Positions 18,370-27,807 of a stretch of 64,000 nt of DNA are shown here, piece by piece. Each line of letters opens with the position of its first letter. Positions within the stretch are counted from its first letter, which is position 1. The notes under the pieces are model-generated. The model searched no databases. It saw only the letters and a program-made list of their open reading frames with translations, and had not been told where the DNA came from. The DNA lies in the NCBI RefSeq assembly GCF_022436675.1, contig NZ_JAKUJZ010000007.1, positions 62,001 through 126,000 on the forward strand, written 5' to 3'. This DNA is from Rheinheimera hassiensis (GTDB lineage Bacteria; Pseudomonadota; Gammaproteobacteria; Enterobacterales; Alteromonadaceae). The translations under genes were made by a program, and so were the position numbers.

Positions 18370-19194
18370 TTGATTTCTAAATTAAGGTTCTACGCGCTTT
18401 GCTGCTTTATGCTTTCAGCTTTTGTATCCGCGCAGGACATCAGATTTGCCACTGTCGATAACATTAAGCTCGAATATATTGATATCGGCGCGGGTGATTA
18501 CACCTTAGTGGTGGAATCAGGCGTGGGGATGGGCGTTGATTACTGGCAGCCTTTGTTAGCCGATTTGGCCAAGCTGAATGTCAGAACCATTGTTTACTCC
18601 AGAGCCGGCAATGGCCAGTCGGGCAGTGTTGATGATATCTCACTGTCGGCGTCAAACCGTCGTCTGGCTTTGTTACTGCAAACAATCAAAGCTGACAACG
18701 ATAAGCTCATACTGCTTGGGCATTCTTTTGGCGCTTTGCATGTGCGCACTTTTGCCGGCCGCCACCCTGAGAAGGTTGCCGGTATTGTGTTACTCGACCC
18801 AAGCCATGAAGGTTTTCAGAACGCACTTAGTGCGTTAGATAAAGATTGGGCAGACAGAGATAATTCCCGACTCAATAAGATGTTGCAACAACAACCGGAG
18901 TGGCAGCAACTGCAACAGCTTTATCAGCAAAACGCCGTGGCAGATCACTACATCACCCAAATGCTACCGACTGTGTTGGTAACTTCATCCCGGTTAAATG
19001 AGAGTAATTGGTGGATTGGCCACAGCCCGCAAGGCAAAAAAGTTTGGCGACAATTACATGCATCCCTGATTGATAACAACCCAAATGCTGTGCATTTTGT
19101 TACCGATAAGTCTGGCCATAATGTGCCGTTAGACGGTAAGGCGTTATCGCTGAAAGCGATTGATACGATGTTGTTTATGCTAAGTGCGGGTTAG
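18370..19194 (+). CDS. exported alpha/beta hydrolase
   Basis: 274 residues from a TTG start preceded by GGAGAG. A signal peptide ends near residue 21 ('AFVSAQD'). The alpha/beta hydrolase core has a 'LLGHSFGALH' nucleophile elbow (Ser119), 'VLLDPSHEG' (acid) and a C-terminal 'DKSGHNVPLDG' histidine. The substrate is unknown; small ester or peptide substrates in the periplasm are plausible. Confidence 0.85.
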   Translation: MISKLRFYALCCFMLSAFVSAQDIRFATVDNIKLEYIDIGAGDYTLVVESGVGMGVDYWQPLLADLAKLNVRTIVYSRAGNGQSGSVDDISLSASNRRLALLLQTIKADNDKLILLGHSFGALHVRTFAGRHPEKVAGIVLLDPSHEGFQNALSALDKDWADRDNSRLNKMLQQQPEWQQLQQLYQQNAVADHYITQMLPTVLVTSSRLNESNWWIGHSPQGKKVWRQLHASLIDNNPNAVHFVTDKSGHNVPLDGKALSLKAIDTMLFMLSAG

Positions 19195-19243
19195 ATCGTT
19201 AGCGACTAAAAGCATGCTGAATAAATCGCAGATTGGAGTGTGA

Positions 19244-20266
19244 ATGAATATCACTGTTAAGGAAAAATTACCTCTGCTGTTTCTGCTGGCTATATCGCTT
19301 AGCTGGGGTTTTTATTATCAGGGTGAGCATTGGTTTAATAACTACGGCGCGGCAAACTTTGAATGGTTGTTTTTGCTGGATGCTCTGCTGGTATTGCCGC
19401 TGCTGTGTTTTGTTTGTATTAAAGATAAAAAGCAAGCTGCGGTTAAAGCAGCAGTATTGTGTGGCTTAGCGGTTTTGGTAGGCAGTTACATTATTCCGGC
19501 ACAAAGTAAACTTATCTGGAATTACCTTGAGTCAGGGCGTTATCTGTTGTTGGCGCTTATCCTAATGTTCGAACTTGTTGCTGTGCTGACGGTGTATCTG
19601 GCTATCAGTACGGCTTTGCGACAGAAATCGGAACCGGAGCTGGCTATATCAAGACCAATACATCGCCTGTTAGGTAAAGGTGTAACGGCCGGATTACTTG
19701 AGTTTGAAACCAGAATTTGGACCTACGCTTTGTTCGCAAAGCATATTAGTCCGGCACAGTTTCACGGTGAACAGCATTTTAGCTATCACCTGAAATACGA
19801 CGCTAAAACTAATGCCCTGGGCTTTATTTTGCTTATTGCATTGGAAATTCCGCTGGTCCATCTGCTGCTGCACTTTGCCTGGTCGTCACTTGCGGCGAAT
19901 ATTGTCAGCGGATTAACGCTGCTTAGTCTGATTTTCTTTATTGCTGAATATCGCGCTATGGCAAGAAGGCCGCTATCAGTGGACAAAAAAAATCTGTACA
20001 TCCGTTTCGGTATTTACAACACGCGGGTTGTAGCACTGGACAACATTGCCGGCATAGCGCTTCACCATGGTTATATTGCAAGAGCCTCTGACAACAAACG
20101 ATACAACTTTGCAGGCCATCCTAATGTCGCTCTCGAGCTGCGGCAATCAGACAACACTATTAAACATCTGTATTTAGGTGTAGACCAACCGCAGGCATTT
20201 ATTGACTGTATTCAGTCTCGCTTACAAACCAGCACGATGAAATTGTCTGGCAATTTAAACTATTAA
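19244..20266 (+). CDS. multi-pass membrane protein, unknown function
   Basis: 340 residues with about six to seven hydrophobic segments: three to four in the first 130 residues and two near 195-240. A soluble C-terminal stretch of about 90 residues ('LSVDKKNLYIRFGIYNTRVVALDNIAGIAL') reads like a PH-like beta domain. No family is recognised with confidence. It stands alone between a hydrolase and a GNAT gene. Confidence 0.65.
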   Translation: MNITVKEKLPLLFLLAISLSWGFYYQGEHWFNNYGAANFEWLFLLDALLVLPLLCFVCIKDKKQAAVKAAVLCGLAVLVGSYIIPAQSKLIWNYLESGRYLLLALILMFELVAVLTVYLAISTALRQKSEPELAISRPIHRLLGKGVTAGLLEFETRIWTYALFAKHISPAQFHGEQHFSYHLKYDAKTNALGFILLIALEIPLVHLLLHFAWSSLAANIVSGLTLLSLIFFIAEYRAMARRPLSVDKKNLYIRFGIYNTRVVALDNIAGIALHHGYIARASDNKRYNFAGHPNVALELRQSDNTIKHLYLGVDQPQAFIDCIQSRLQTSTMKLSGNLNY

Positions 20267-20293
20267 ATATCGGATATTTTACAAGGAGTAACA

Positions 20294-20731
20294 GTGAGCA
20301 TTTCGTTGCGTGAAGTAAACCGGCAAAACTATGAAGCGGTGTGTGAGCTTGAGGTTGCCACAGAGCAAGAGCCTTACGTAGCTTGCAATATGTGGTCTTT
20401 GGTAGAGGCGGCCTATAATGACGGCCATACTTGCAGGGCCATTTATTTGGCGCAGCAGCCGGTTGGGTTCTTTATGTGGGTAAAAGAAACGCCGGAGCTT
20501 ATATCTATCTGGCGTTTTATGGTTGATAAACAATATCAGCAACAAGGTATTGGCCGCAGGGCTATGGCGCTGGCGTTAGCAGAAATTAAGCAAGATGCTG
20601 ATATTAAACAGATTGAAATTTGCTACAGCCCGCAAAATCCGGTAGCAAAAAGCTTTTATGGTAGCTTTGGTTTTATTGAGCAAGGGCTGGATGAGGAAGG
20701 GGAAGATATGCTGGCGCTAATTACGCTGTAG
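20294..20731 (+). CDS. GNAT acetyltransferase, diamine/polyamine-acetyltransferase-like
   Basis: 145 residues from a GTG start with AAGGAG 7 bases upstream. The acetyl-CoA loop is 'QYQQQGIGRRAMALAL', and 'NPVAKSFYGSFGFIEQG' is the C-terminal motif. The N-terminal 'ISLREVNRQNYEAVCELEV' resembles BltD/diamine acetyltransferases, but the substrate is not proven. It is the third GNAT within 5 kb. Confidence 0.85.
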   Translation: MSISLREVNRQNYEAVCELEVATEQEPYVACNMWSLVEAAYNDGHTCRAIYLAQQPVGFFMWVKETPELISIWRFMVDKQYQQQGIGRRAMALALAEIKQDADIKQIEICYSPQNPVAKSFYGSFGFIEQGLDEEGEDMLALITL

Positions 20732-20776
20732 CGCTGAATAATAGTGCCGGTTTTTCGCCGGCTCAGGGAGGAAGTA

Positions 20777-21922
20777 GTGCAGCAGAACACATTAAAACAT
20801 TATTTACGCTTTGTACTTTTTTACAGCATGGCGTTACTTTTATCGCCTGCTGCAAACACTGAACCAGCCGGATCTATCATACCAGCCGGTCTGCAGCGCT
20901 GGCACCAGCAGGCGGTTACTGATGGCTTTGACGGCCAGGTACTGGTAATGCAGGCAGGTAAGCCGCTGTTATTGCAGGCCTATGGTATGGCTGATTATGA
21001 AGCTAACAACGCCTTTACCATCGAAACCGTATTTGATATTGGCTCACTGACCAAACAGTTCACTGCTGCCGCGATATTAAAACTACAAGAGCAAGGTAAG
21101 CTGCAACTTGACGATACATTGGGTCGCTTTTTTCCTGAAGCTGGTGATGACAAAAAAACTATAACGTTACATCAGTTACTTACTCATACCTCTGGCATAG
21201 TCAATAATTTATCTGGTGGCGATTATAGTAAAGTCAGTCGTAATACCTTTATAAAACGCCTGTTTCGCTCACCACTTGATGCGCCACCAGGCAGTGTTTT
21301 TTCATACTCCAATGCCGGTTACGCTGTGCTGGGTTTAGTGATTGAACGAACGTCTGGGCAAGGGTACGAGCAATATGTACATCAGCATCTGTTAAAACCA
21401 GCAGGAATAACATACACCGGATATCGTATTCCCAACTGGAAGAATCTGCAGCTGGCAGCAGGTTATGAGCTAAAACCCGACAGTTGGTGGGGCGGTAAAG
21501 CCGATGGCAGCAGCCAGCGGTGGGGCACGCCACTGGAAAAATCCTGGGACAAAGATGGCCCTTGGTGGAACTTGCATGCTAATGGCGGCTTTTTATCGAC
21601 TATTGGCGAGCTCGCCCGCTGGCACCAGGCACTACAAACTGAAACAGTGCTTAACAAAGCTTCAACTGTATTATTGTTTAGGCCACATGTGGCTACTTCC
21701 CGCGCCGGAACCTTTTATGGCTATGGTTGGATAACAGAGCCTGCAGGGGAACACGGCAAAGTGGTGCGTCATGGTGGCAGCAACGGCATTTTCACCGCTG
21801 ACTTGCGCTACTATACCGATGAGCAGCTGCTGATTATTTTTATGACCAACAACGACAGCCGGTTTTTACCGGCGTACCGTGATAGCTTACTGGTTGCTGT
21901 GTCAGATTTGCTGACGCAGTGA
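20777..21922 (+). CDS. exported serine hydrolase, beta-lactamase class C fold
   Basis: 381 residues from GTG 20777, preferred over 20744 because AGGGAGGA lies 5-12 bases upstream. A signal peptide covers about residues 1-27. Class C-type motifs are all present: 'GSLTKQFTAAA' (S-x-x-K), 'YSNAGY' (Y-x-N) and 'VRHGGSNG' (K/H-x-G position). Such proteins are beta-lactamases, D-aminopeptidases or esterases. General hydrolase is the safe call. Confidence 0.85.
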   Translation: MQQNTLKHYLRFVLFYSMALLLSPAANTEPAGSIIPAGLQRWHQQAVTDGFDGQVLVMQAGKPLLLQAYGMADYEANNAFTIETVFDIGSLTKQFTAAAILKLQEQGKLQLDDTLGRFFPEAGDDKKTITLHQLLTHTSGIVNNLSGGDYSKVSRNTFIKRLFRSPLDAPPGSVFSYSNAGYAVLGLVIERTSGQGYEQYVHQHLLKPAGITYTGYRIPNWKNLQLAAGYELKPDSWWGGKADGSSQRWGTPLEKSWDKDGPWWNLHANGGFLSTIGELARWHQALQTETVLNKASTVLLFRPHVATSRAGTFYGYGWITEPAGEHGKVVRHGGSNGIFTADLRYYTDEQLLIIFMTNNDSRFLPAYRDSLLVAVSDLLTQ

Positions 21923-22082
21923 TATAAAAAAGACCACGTAACCTGCTGTCATACTAAACCTGCAATGCGGTGGTGCTATAGAGAAACAGCGATTATACCT
22001 ATGACATTGTTGGCACTTTGCAGGCTTGTCATTAATGAGCAGAATTGAGCAATGCCGGATTTCGCCAATAACGGAGACTAAA

Positions 22083-22526
22083 GTGACGTTACGCAAACAC
22101 CATACACTGCAGCTGTGGCTGGCTTTGGCCTTGTTGCTGCTATCCGGCTGCACAGTAAAACTGATTAGCAGCTATGACGAAAAAACTGATAACGCGGTTA
22201 CCGCACTGCAGCAAAATGTTGAAATGTTTTTTGTTACTGCAGAAAGCCAGGCTGGTTTGCCTGAATGTGCTTATAGCAACCATATTAGCTTTTATCAGCA
22301 GTCTAAAGTTGCTGTAAGCTCTATTGCTGTGCGGGCAAGGGCTATTCCTGATAACGACATTACTGTAGAGCAGGTAGAGTTATTGAAAAGCAGCCTTACT
22401 ATGCTGGAGCAACTGCACCAACTGGGTTGCTTTACGCCGGCGCAGATAGAGAACCTGCGCACCAGTTTTAATAGTAGCATTACGGCTATTTTAAAGCTTG
22501 AACTGGCGAAACGCCGTGGCAGCTAG
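22083..22526 (+). CDS. lipoprotein of unknown function
   Basis: 147 residues from GTG 22083; GGAG 7 bases upstream decides this start over the longer ATG at 22026. The N terminus ends in a clean lipobox Leu-Ser-Gly-Cys (Cys23). The mature part is mostly helical with regular heptad-like Leu/Val spacing. No family is recognised. It is followed after 36 bases by a second small helical protein, which suggests a functional pair. Confidence 0.65.
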   Translation: MTLRKHHTLQLWLALALLLLSGCTVKLISSYDEKTDNAVTALQQNVEMFFVTAESQAGLPECAYSNHISFYQQSKVAVSSIAVRARAIPDNDITVEQVELLKSSLTMLEQLHQLGCFTPAQIENLRTSFNSSITAILKLELAKRRGS

Positions 22527-22562
22527 AGTTTACCGTAAAGGATTTAATATAAAGGGCATAGC

Positions 22563-22892
22563 ATGAGCTTAGATGTGGCAGAACTTACAGCAACAATGCT
22601 GCAGGCTTTTAAAGGCGAATTGTCTGACAAATGGCCTGCAATAAAAGGCTATGCTGAAACAGAAGCGCAAAAGCTGGCCGAAAACTTTGCCATGATAGAG
22701 CGCTTAAGGCTTGCTGGTGATATTACACCGGAACAAGCCAGGCTGCACCATGAGATCCAGCGCAATGCCTCGCGTACTGTGTTACTTGCTGTTAAAGGCC
22801 TGAGCCTGGTGGCGGTAGAACAAGCAATAAATGCCGCTATGAATGCATTAAAAGACAGCGTAAACGGCGCGCTGGATTTTACCTTGCTGTAA
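22563..22892 (+). CDS. small helical protein paired with the upstream lipoprotein
   Basis: 109 residues, without a signal peptide or an obvious membrane segment. It is predicted all-helical, amphipathic, with Ala-rich 'VEQAINAAMNALKDSVNGAL' near the end. No family is recognised. Same strand and short spacing imply co-transcription with the lipoprotein. Confidence 0.55.
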   Translation: MSLDVAELTATMLQAFKGELSDKWPAIKGYAETEAQKLAENFAMIERLRLAGDITPEQARLHHEIQRNASRTVLLAVKGLSLVAVEQAINAAMNALKDSVNGALDFTLL

Positions 22893-23052
22893 AGTTAAAC
22901 CAATTTAGTATTGAATCAGGGAATTACTTTGTATCAGGGCGAGCCTGACAGACAACAAGGGGAAGACAATGTCTTGCCATAGCGTAGATATTTAATCTGG
23001 CTGCAATATTTTCCTTTTAATCTTAGTATCTTCGAGTAAAAGGAATAATAGT

Positions 23053-24759
23053 ATGCAGTCTTTTTCCAGACGTAATTTTTTAAAACTCTCGGCATCTGCG
23101 CTGGCGCTTGCCGGGGTGTCTACCGTGTTAAGTGGCTGTGTCAGCGCTTTTAGTACAGATCAATTAAGCCAGGTAAGCTTTAGTCATGGTATCGCCAGTG
23201 GTGATGCTACCCAAGAAGCCGTGATCATATGGACAAGGGCTGTGCCACAGCTAGCTGCTACTGCAGAAGTTAAACTGGGTTGGCAATTAGCACGCGACCC
23301 TGGTTTTAAACACCTTGAACGCTCAGGCTATGTAGTTACCTCGGCAGAGCGTGATTTTACCGTTAAAGTAGATGTGCAGCAGCTTACCCCTGGGCAGCAG
23401 TATTATTACCGTTTTATCGGCGCCGATGCACAAAGTATGACCGGGCGCACCCGCACTTTGGCAGCCAATGGTTTAGCAGCGTTAAAACTGGCGGTGTTTT
23501 CCTGCTCTAATTATCCTGCCGGTTATTTTAATGTGTACCGTGAAGCCGCGCAGCAACAGGATCTGGATGCTGTGATCCATCTGGGTGATTATATTTATGA
23601 ATATGCTGCTGATGGTTATGCTACCGAGCAAGCCGCCCAAATTGGACGCACGCTGGCGGCAGATAATGTCGGAGAAATTATTAGTTTGACGGATTACCGT
23701 AAACGCTATGCCTTGTATCGTACTGACGCCGGGTTACAGCAGTTGCATGCAGCTATGCCCTGGTATCTGGTGTGGGACGATCATGAAATTACCAACGATA
23801 CCTGGCACAGTGGTGCAGAAAATCATCAATCTGAAACCGAGGGCGATTTTTTTGAACGGCGTACCGCTGCTGTACGTGCTTATTATGAATGGTTGCCCAT
23901 CCGGCCACCAATGGGCGAAGACAGTATTCAGATTTACCGCAGTTTTGATTTCGGCGAGCTGTTAAGCCTGCATTTACTCGATACCCGCCTTATTGCCCGA
24001 GATCAGCAACTGGATTATAAAAATTATCTGGATGCCGACACAGGTGCTTTTGCCGCTAAACAGTTTCAGGCGGATATCAGTAGCGAGCGTCAGCTACTGG
24101 GTAAAGCCCAGCTTAGCTGGCTAACCGGGCAGCTAAGCCAGTCTGCGGCTAAGTGGCAGCTGCTTGGCCAGCAGGTATTGATGGCAAAAATGCATATTCC
24201 GGCAGAGTTACTCGGCACCCGTGATTACAGCACCTTACCGGCAAAACTACAGGCATTGGCCGAAGCTAAAATGCGCGTATTAACAGCTCAGCAGCAAGGG
24301 CTGGTGCCGGATGCCACTGATTTAGCGCGGGTGTCACAAGTCATGCCGTATAACTTAGATGCCTGGGATGGCTACCCACGTGAGCGGGAACACTTGTTTG
24401 CCACTGCGCGGGCACTAAATAAACCGCTGTTGGTAATAGCCGGGGATACCCATAATGCCTGGCACAGTGTACTGACCGATCATCAGGGGCAACGGGTTGG
24501 GGTGGAGTTTGCCACACCCAGTGTCAGCTCGCCGGGGATGGAAAAGTATCTGCAAATTCAGCCAGAGCAGGCAAGTGCAGTAGCGGATGCTTTTAGCTTA
24601 CTGATAACCGATTTACAGTGGTGCAATCTGCACCAGCGCGGTTTTATGTTGTTAAACGTAACGGCCGACCAGGTGCAGTGTGACTGGCAATTTATTGATA
24701 ATATTTTAAGCGAAGAGTATCAGGTAGTTGGCCGGCACAGGGCTCAGTATCTGGCATAA
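23053..24759 (+). CDS. phoD: PhoD-type alkaline phosphatase, Tat-exported, probably a lipoprotein
   Basis: Metal-dependent phosphodiesterase/phosphomonoesterase that frees phosphate outside the cytoplasm. 568 residues. The Tat motif 'SRRNFLK' is at residues 5-11, and a lipobox Leu-Ser-Gly-Cys at 26-29 suggests a Tat-routed lipoprotein. A PhoD N-terminal beta domain ('SHGIASGDATQEAVIIWTRAVP') precedes the metallophosphatase core with 'LAVFSCSNYPAGYFNVY', 'VIHLGDYIYEY', 'VWDDHEITND' and 'VIAGDTHNAWHS'. All metal-ligand stretches look intact. Confidence 0.93.
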   Translation: MQSFSRRNFLKLSASALALAGVSTVLSGCVSAFSTDQLSQVSFSHGIASGDATQEAVIIWTRAVPQLAATAEVKLGWQLARDPGFKHLERSGYVVTSAERDFTVKVDVQQLTPGQQYYYRFIGADAQSMTGRTRTLAANGLAALKLAVFSCSNYPAGYFNVYREAAQQQDLDAVIHLGDYIYEYAADGYATEQAAQIGRTLAADNVGEIISLTDYRKRYALYRTDAGLQQLHAAMPWYLVWDDHEITNDTWHSGAENHQSETEGDFFERRTAAVRAYYEWLPIRPPMGEDSIQIYRSFDFGELLSLHLLDTRLIARDQQLDYKNYLDADTGAFAAKQFQADISSERQLLGKAQLSWLTGQLSQSAAKWQLLGQQVLMAKMHIPAELLGTRDYSTLPAKLQALAEAKMRVLTAQQQGLVPDATDLARVSQVMPYNLDAWDGYPREREHLFATARALNKPLLVIAGDTHNAWHSVLTDHQGQRVGVEFATPSVSSPGMEKYLQIQPEQASAVADAFSLLITDLQWCNLHQRGFMLLNVTADQVQCDWQFIDNILSEEYQVVGRHRAQYLA

Positions 24760-24771
24760 TATCTACGTAAA

Positions 24772-24797
24772 AAAGCCCTGCCAGTTGGCAGGGCTTT
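24772..24797 (-). terminator. terminator between phoD and the TonB receptor
   Basis: A 12-bp perfect stem with a 2-base turn (AAAGCCCTGCCA/TGGCAGGGCTTT). On the minus strand it is followed by six T, so it mainly ends the TonB-receptor transcript but can also serve phoD, which converges on it. Confidence 0.8.
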
Positions 24798-24840
24798 AGC
24801 GATTGCGATGCTGACAAGTGTCGGCAGCAACAAAGCAGAC

Positions 24841-27159
24841 TTACATAAAGCTTTTACGGAATTCTAAGCCAATAAAACGTGGTGCGCCGGCAATGAAGCT
24901 GGGGAAGCCAAAAGCACCGCCGGTATTACCTGCATCTACCAGATATTCTTTATCAAATAAATTACTGGCAAACAGCGTAACAGACCAATTTTGCTGGGTA
25001 TGCTCTAACCCTATACGCAGGTTAGTTAACTGTACTGCGCCCTGGCTAATGTCGAAACCTGCCACAGGTGCATTGGCTTCTTCAAAAAAGATATCGCTGC
25101 GAAAGCTGTATATCAACGAGCTGTTGAGCCGGAACTGGCTGTTGAGTTCATGTGAGTAAAGCAAGCCGGTGCCTAAAGTATACTCGGGTTGTAAGCGAAA
25201 GCGGTTACCGGCCAGTTCGCCATTGCTGCTGTCGTCATCAATTTTGGCATCAATCCAGGCCAGGTTAGTAAACCACTCCAGATCATCATTTAGCGCCAAT
25301 TTAACTTCGGCCTCTACACCGACGTTTTTAGCATTACCGGCGTTGTCGACATAGAAATTACCGGCATCGTCTTGCAGGGTTACCTGGAAATTCTGGTAAT
25401 CTTGATAAAATACCGACAATGCATAACGTAAGCTATTGTTATCAGTATTACCTTTAATACCGGCTTCATAATTCCACACTGTTTCAGCAGGCATTTCTGT
25501 GATGGCCGGAATAACGCCAGTGCTGCTATTTTCTGAGGCGACATCAACCACTTCAGAGCGACGGCCTTTAGACACAGTAGTGTAAAAGTTCATGTTATTG
25601 TTAATACGATACAGAGCATTAAAGCGGGGTAACCAGCTATCAAAACTGCCTTCAGCACTGAAAATCTCGCCGCCCGTTGAAGTTACTGGCAGCAGCGGAA
25701 CGCCAGCTAAGACCGAATTGCCAAAATTTGACGCATAACGGCTGGTTTTATCTTCATCCACATAACGTAAACCCGCTGTTAGCTCTAATTTATTGGTTAG
25801 CGCGTAGCTAAAATCGGCAAAAACGGAATAAGCAGTATTTTCACCAAAGTTTTGGTATTCGCCCTGGTAGGGCAATAACTGTAGCTGCCCGCCAGTTAAT
25901 TGAGGCGTTAAAATGTTTACAGAGCCATCAGCGTTAATACAGGGAAGGGGCGAGCCAAGCATACCCATACAGTTTAGAAATACCGACTCTTCAGTACTAA
26001 AAGGCACCCGCTGCGAGCCGTCTTCATCAAAATAACTTACGCCAAAAAAGCTTTTAAGTTTTTCACCATTGTAGCTCAGGCGTAACTCCTGACTAAATTG
26101 CTCGCCAGTGGCGTCCTCGGCAAACTCTAAAAACCAGGCTTGGGTTCCGTCGGCATCAAACACTTCGAGTGAATCAAAACTGCGTTTTGCGCTAATGCTG
26201 GTTAACTGCCATTGTTTGCTTAAATCCCAGTTAATCGTCAAATTCGCATCTTTTACTGTGCGCTCTATACCAAGGTCGCTTTTACCAAATACCTGCTGTG
26301 CCACCGGGCTGCCACTGGCTTCAACAAAGCTATATGGGCTGGTGTCGCCACCGGTAGGCGCAAAGTTGCGGCTTTTAAATGAAGTACCGCTATCGCTGTT
26401 TTTTTCGTAATTGTAAACAAGATCAATCGTCAGAGCGTCATTTGGCGTAAAACGCAGTGATGGGCGTATACCAAGGCGCTCAATGCCGTTTAGGTCTGGC
26501 TGGTTCGGCGCGATATTTTCAATATAGCCATCACGTTCACGGTAAGTAAAAGCTAAGCGGCCCTGCACTTGCTGCTGGCCGCCGGTGATATAACCTTGCG
26601 CATTTTTTGCAGAAAAATTGCCAAAGCCGGCTGTGATCCCTGCTTCAAATTCTTGTTGTGGTTTGCGCGTTGTTACACTAAGGGCACCAACTGAGGCTGC
26701 GGTGCCGAACAAGGTGGCCTGCGGGCCTTTTACCACTTCAACCCGCTCTATATCAAACAGCTCAAAGTAAGAGCCGCGTGAACGGGAAATATCAGTACCA
26801 TTATAATAAACAGAAACACGAGGTGCGGCCTGCGCCGAACCGCTGTCTGAAGTAATACCGCGAATAACAAAGCCAGGGTTATTCGGGCTTTGCTCCTGAA
26901 TTACTAAACCCGGGGTGATCTCAGATAATACATCCAGATCCTGAATACCCAGTTGCTCTAGCATCTCACCGTTAAAAGCGGTTACAGTAACCGGAACATC
27001 TTTAATCGCTTGTACGCGCTTTTGTGTTGTTACCGTTAAGCGTTCTATTGATGAATCTGCCTCATCGGCAGCTAACGAAAAAGCTTGGCTTGCCAGACAA
27101 GCCAGAATAACGCTGCTAAGCGCGTTCTTTTTAAATTGTTTGTGTGTGCAGTACGTCAT
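24841..27159 (-). CDS. TonB-dependent outer-membrane receptor
   Basis: 772 residues. A signal peptide (to about residue 31) is followed by a plug domain ('VTAFNGEMLEQLGIQDLDVLSEITPGLVIQEQ...PGFVIRGITSD...VEVVKGPQATLFGTAASVGALSVTTRKP'). A long beta-barrel ends in 'PRFIGLEFRKSFM'. Such receptors import iron complexes, sugars, vitamins or other large solutes using TonB energy. The substrate cannot be read. It converges on phoD, so organic phosphate uptake is conceivable. Upstream (27200-27240, minus) TGTCAT repeats recall a Pho box but with off-register spacing. Confidence 0.92.
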   Translation of the reverse strand: MTYCTHKQFKKNALSSVILACLASQAFSLAADEADSSIERLTVTTQKRVQAIKDVPVTVTAFNGEMLEQLGIQDLDVLSEITPGLVIQEQSPNNPGFVIRGITSDSGSAQAAPRVSVYYNGTDISRSRGSYFELFDIERVEVVKGPQATLFGTAASVGALSVTTRKPQQEFEAGITAGFGNFSAKNAQGYITGGQQQVQGRLAFTYRERDGYIENIAPNQPDLNGIERLGIRPSLRFTPNDALTIDLVYNYEKNSDSGTSFKSRNFAPTGGDTSPYSFVEASGSPVAQQVFGKSDLGIERTVKDANLTINWDLSKQWQLTSISAKRSFDSLEVFDADGTQAWFLEFAEDATGEQFSQELRLSYNGEKLKSFFGVSYFDEDGSQRVPFSTEESVFLNCMGMLGSPLPCINADGSVNILTPQLTGGQLQLLPYQGEYQNFGENTAYSVFADFSYALTNKLELTAGLRYVDEDKTSRYASNFGNSVLAGVPLLPVTSTGGEIFSAEGSFDSWLPRFNALYRINNNMNFYTTVSKGRRSEVVDVASENSSTGVIPAITEMPAETVWNYEAGIKGNTDNNSLRYALSVFYQDYQNFQVTLQDDAGNFYVDNAGNAKNVGVEAEVKLALNDDLEWFTNLAWIDAKIDDDSSNGELAGNRFRLQPEYTLGTGLLYSHELNSQFRLNSSLIYSFRSDIFFEEANAPVAGFDISQGAVQLTNLRIGLEHTQQNWSVTLFASNLFDKEYLVDAGNTGGAFGFPSFIAGAPRFIGLEFRKSFM

Positions 27160-27325
27160 TACCTTGATCCTACAAAGAAAATTTCTGAGCTAGAGTAATG
27201 ACACTAAATGACATTTAAGCGGCATTTACTTGACAGCTAGATGACTGTTTGAATAAACCAGCGGCATAAAAAATACCAAGATAGCAGGCAGCAGTATTAA
27301 CACCTGCATTGGCAGGCAAGGAGTA

Positions 27326-27736
27326 ATGATGTACCAGGGGTCTTGTTTATGTGGCGAAGTGGTTGTTGAAATTAACGGGCCTATCAGCAGTATTATTCAT
27401 TGCCATTGCTCATTGTGCCGTAAATCAAGCGGCACGGCTTTTGCCACTAATGGCTTTGTGCAAAGTGCGGATTTTACTGTAGTAAAAGGTGCCAACCGGC
27501 TGAGCAAGTTTGCCTTTAAACCGGGGCGCTTACGGCATTTTTGCAGTAACTGCGGCTCACCGGTTTACAGCAGTAATGAACAAGACCCGGCCCGTATCCG
27601 CATCCGTCTGGGTATTTTAAGCAGCGATATCAGCGAGCGGCCGCTATCGCATAATTTTTACAGCTCTAAAGCCAACTGGGAAGATTTAGACGCCAACTTA
27701 CTACGGTATGATAGCTTTGAACCAGGAAGACAATAA
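27326..27736 (+). CDS. GFA/CENP-V family zinc protein
   Basis: 136-residue protein of the glutathione-dependent formaldehyde-activating (GFA) fold. Zinc cysteines are visible in 'GSCLCGEV', 'HCHCSLCRKSSGTAF' and 'HFCSNCGSPVYSS'. Most bacterial members have no proven substrate. The ribosome site AAGGAG lies 6 bases before the ATG. Neighbour of a serine hydrolase with no clear link. Confidence 0.88.
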   Translation: MMYQGSCLCGEVVVEINGPISSIIHCHCSLCRKSSGTAFATNGFVQSADFTVVKGANRLSKFAFKPGRLRHFCSNCGSPVYSSNEQDPARIRIRLGILSSDISERPLSHNFYSSKANWEDLDANLLRYDSFEPGRQ

Positions 27737-27807
27737 CCAGCCTGTCTTTAAGCCCCTTGTTGTATGGTATACAAATACCAGCCCCATTAACCACTCTAGG
27801 AAGATAT

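Noticed and set aside
20744..20776. Longer start for the class C-like hydrolase
   Set aside because: AGGGAGGA fits GTG 20777 and the signal peptide begins there.
15500..22900. Integron cassette array (GNATs, FosA-like, hydrolases in one direction)
   Set aside because: No attC-like inverted repeats seen in the gaps, no integrase, and some genes are spaced or coupled as in ordinary operons.
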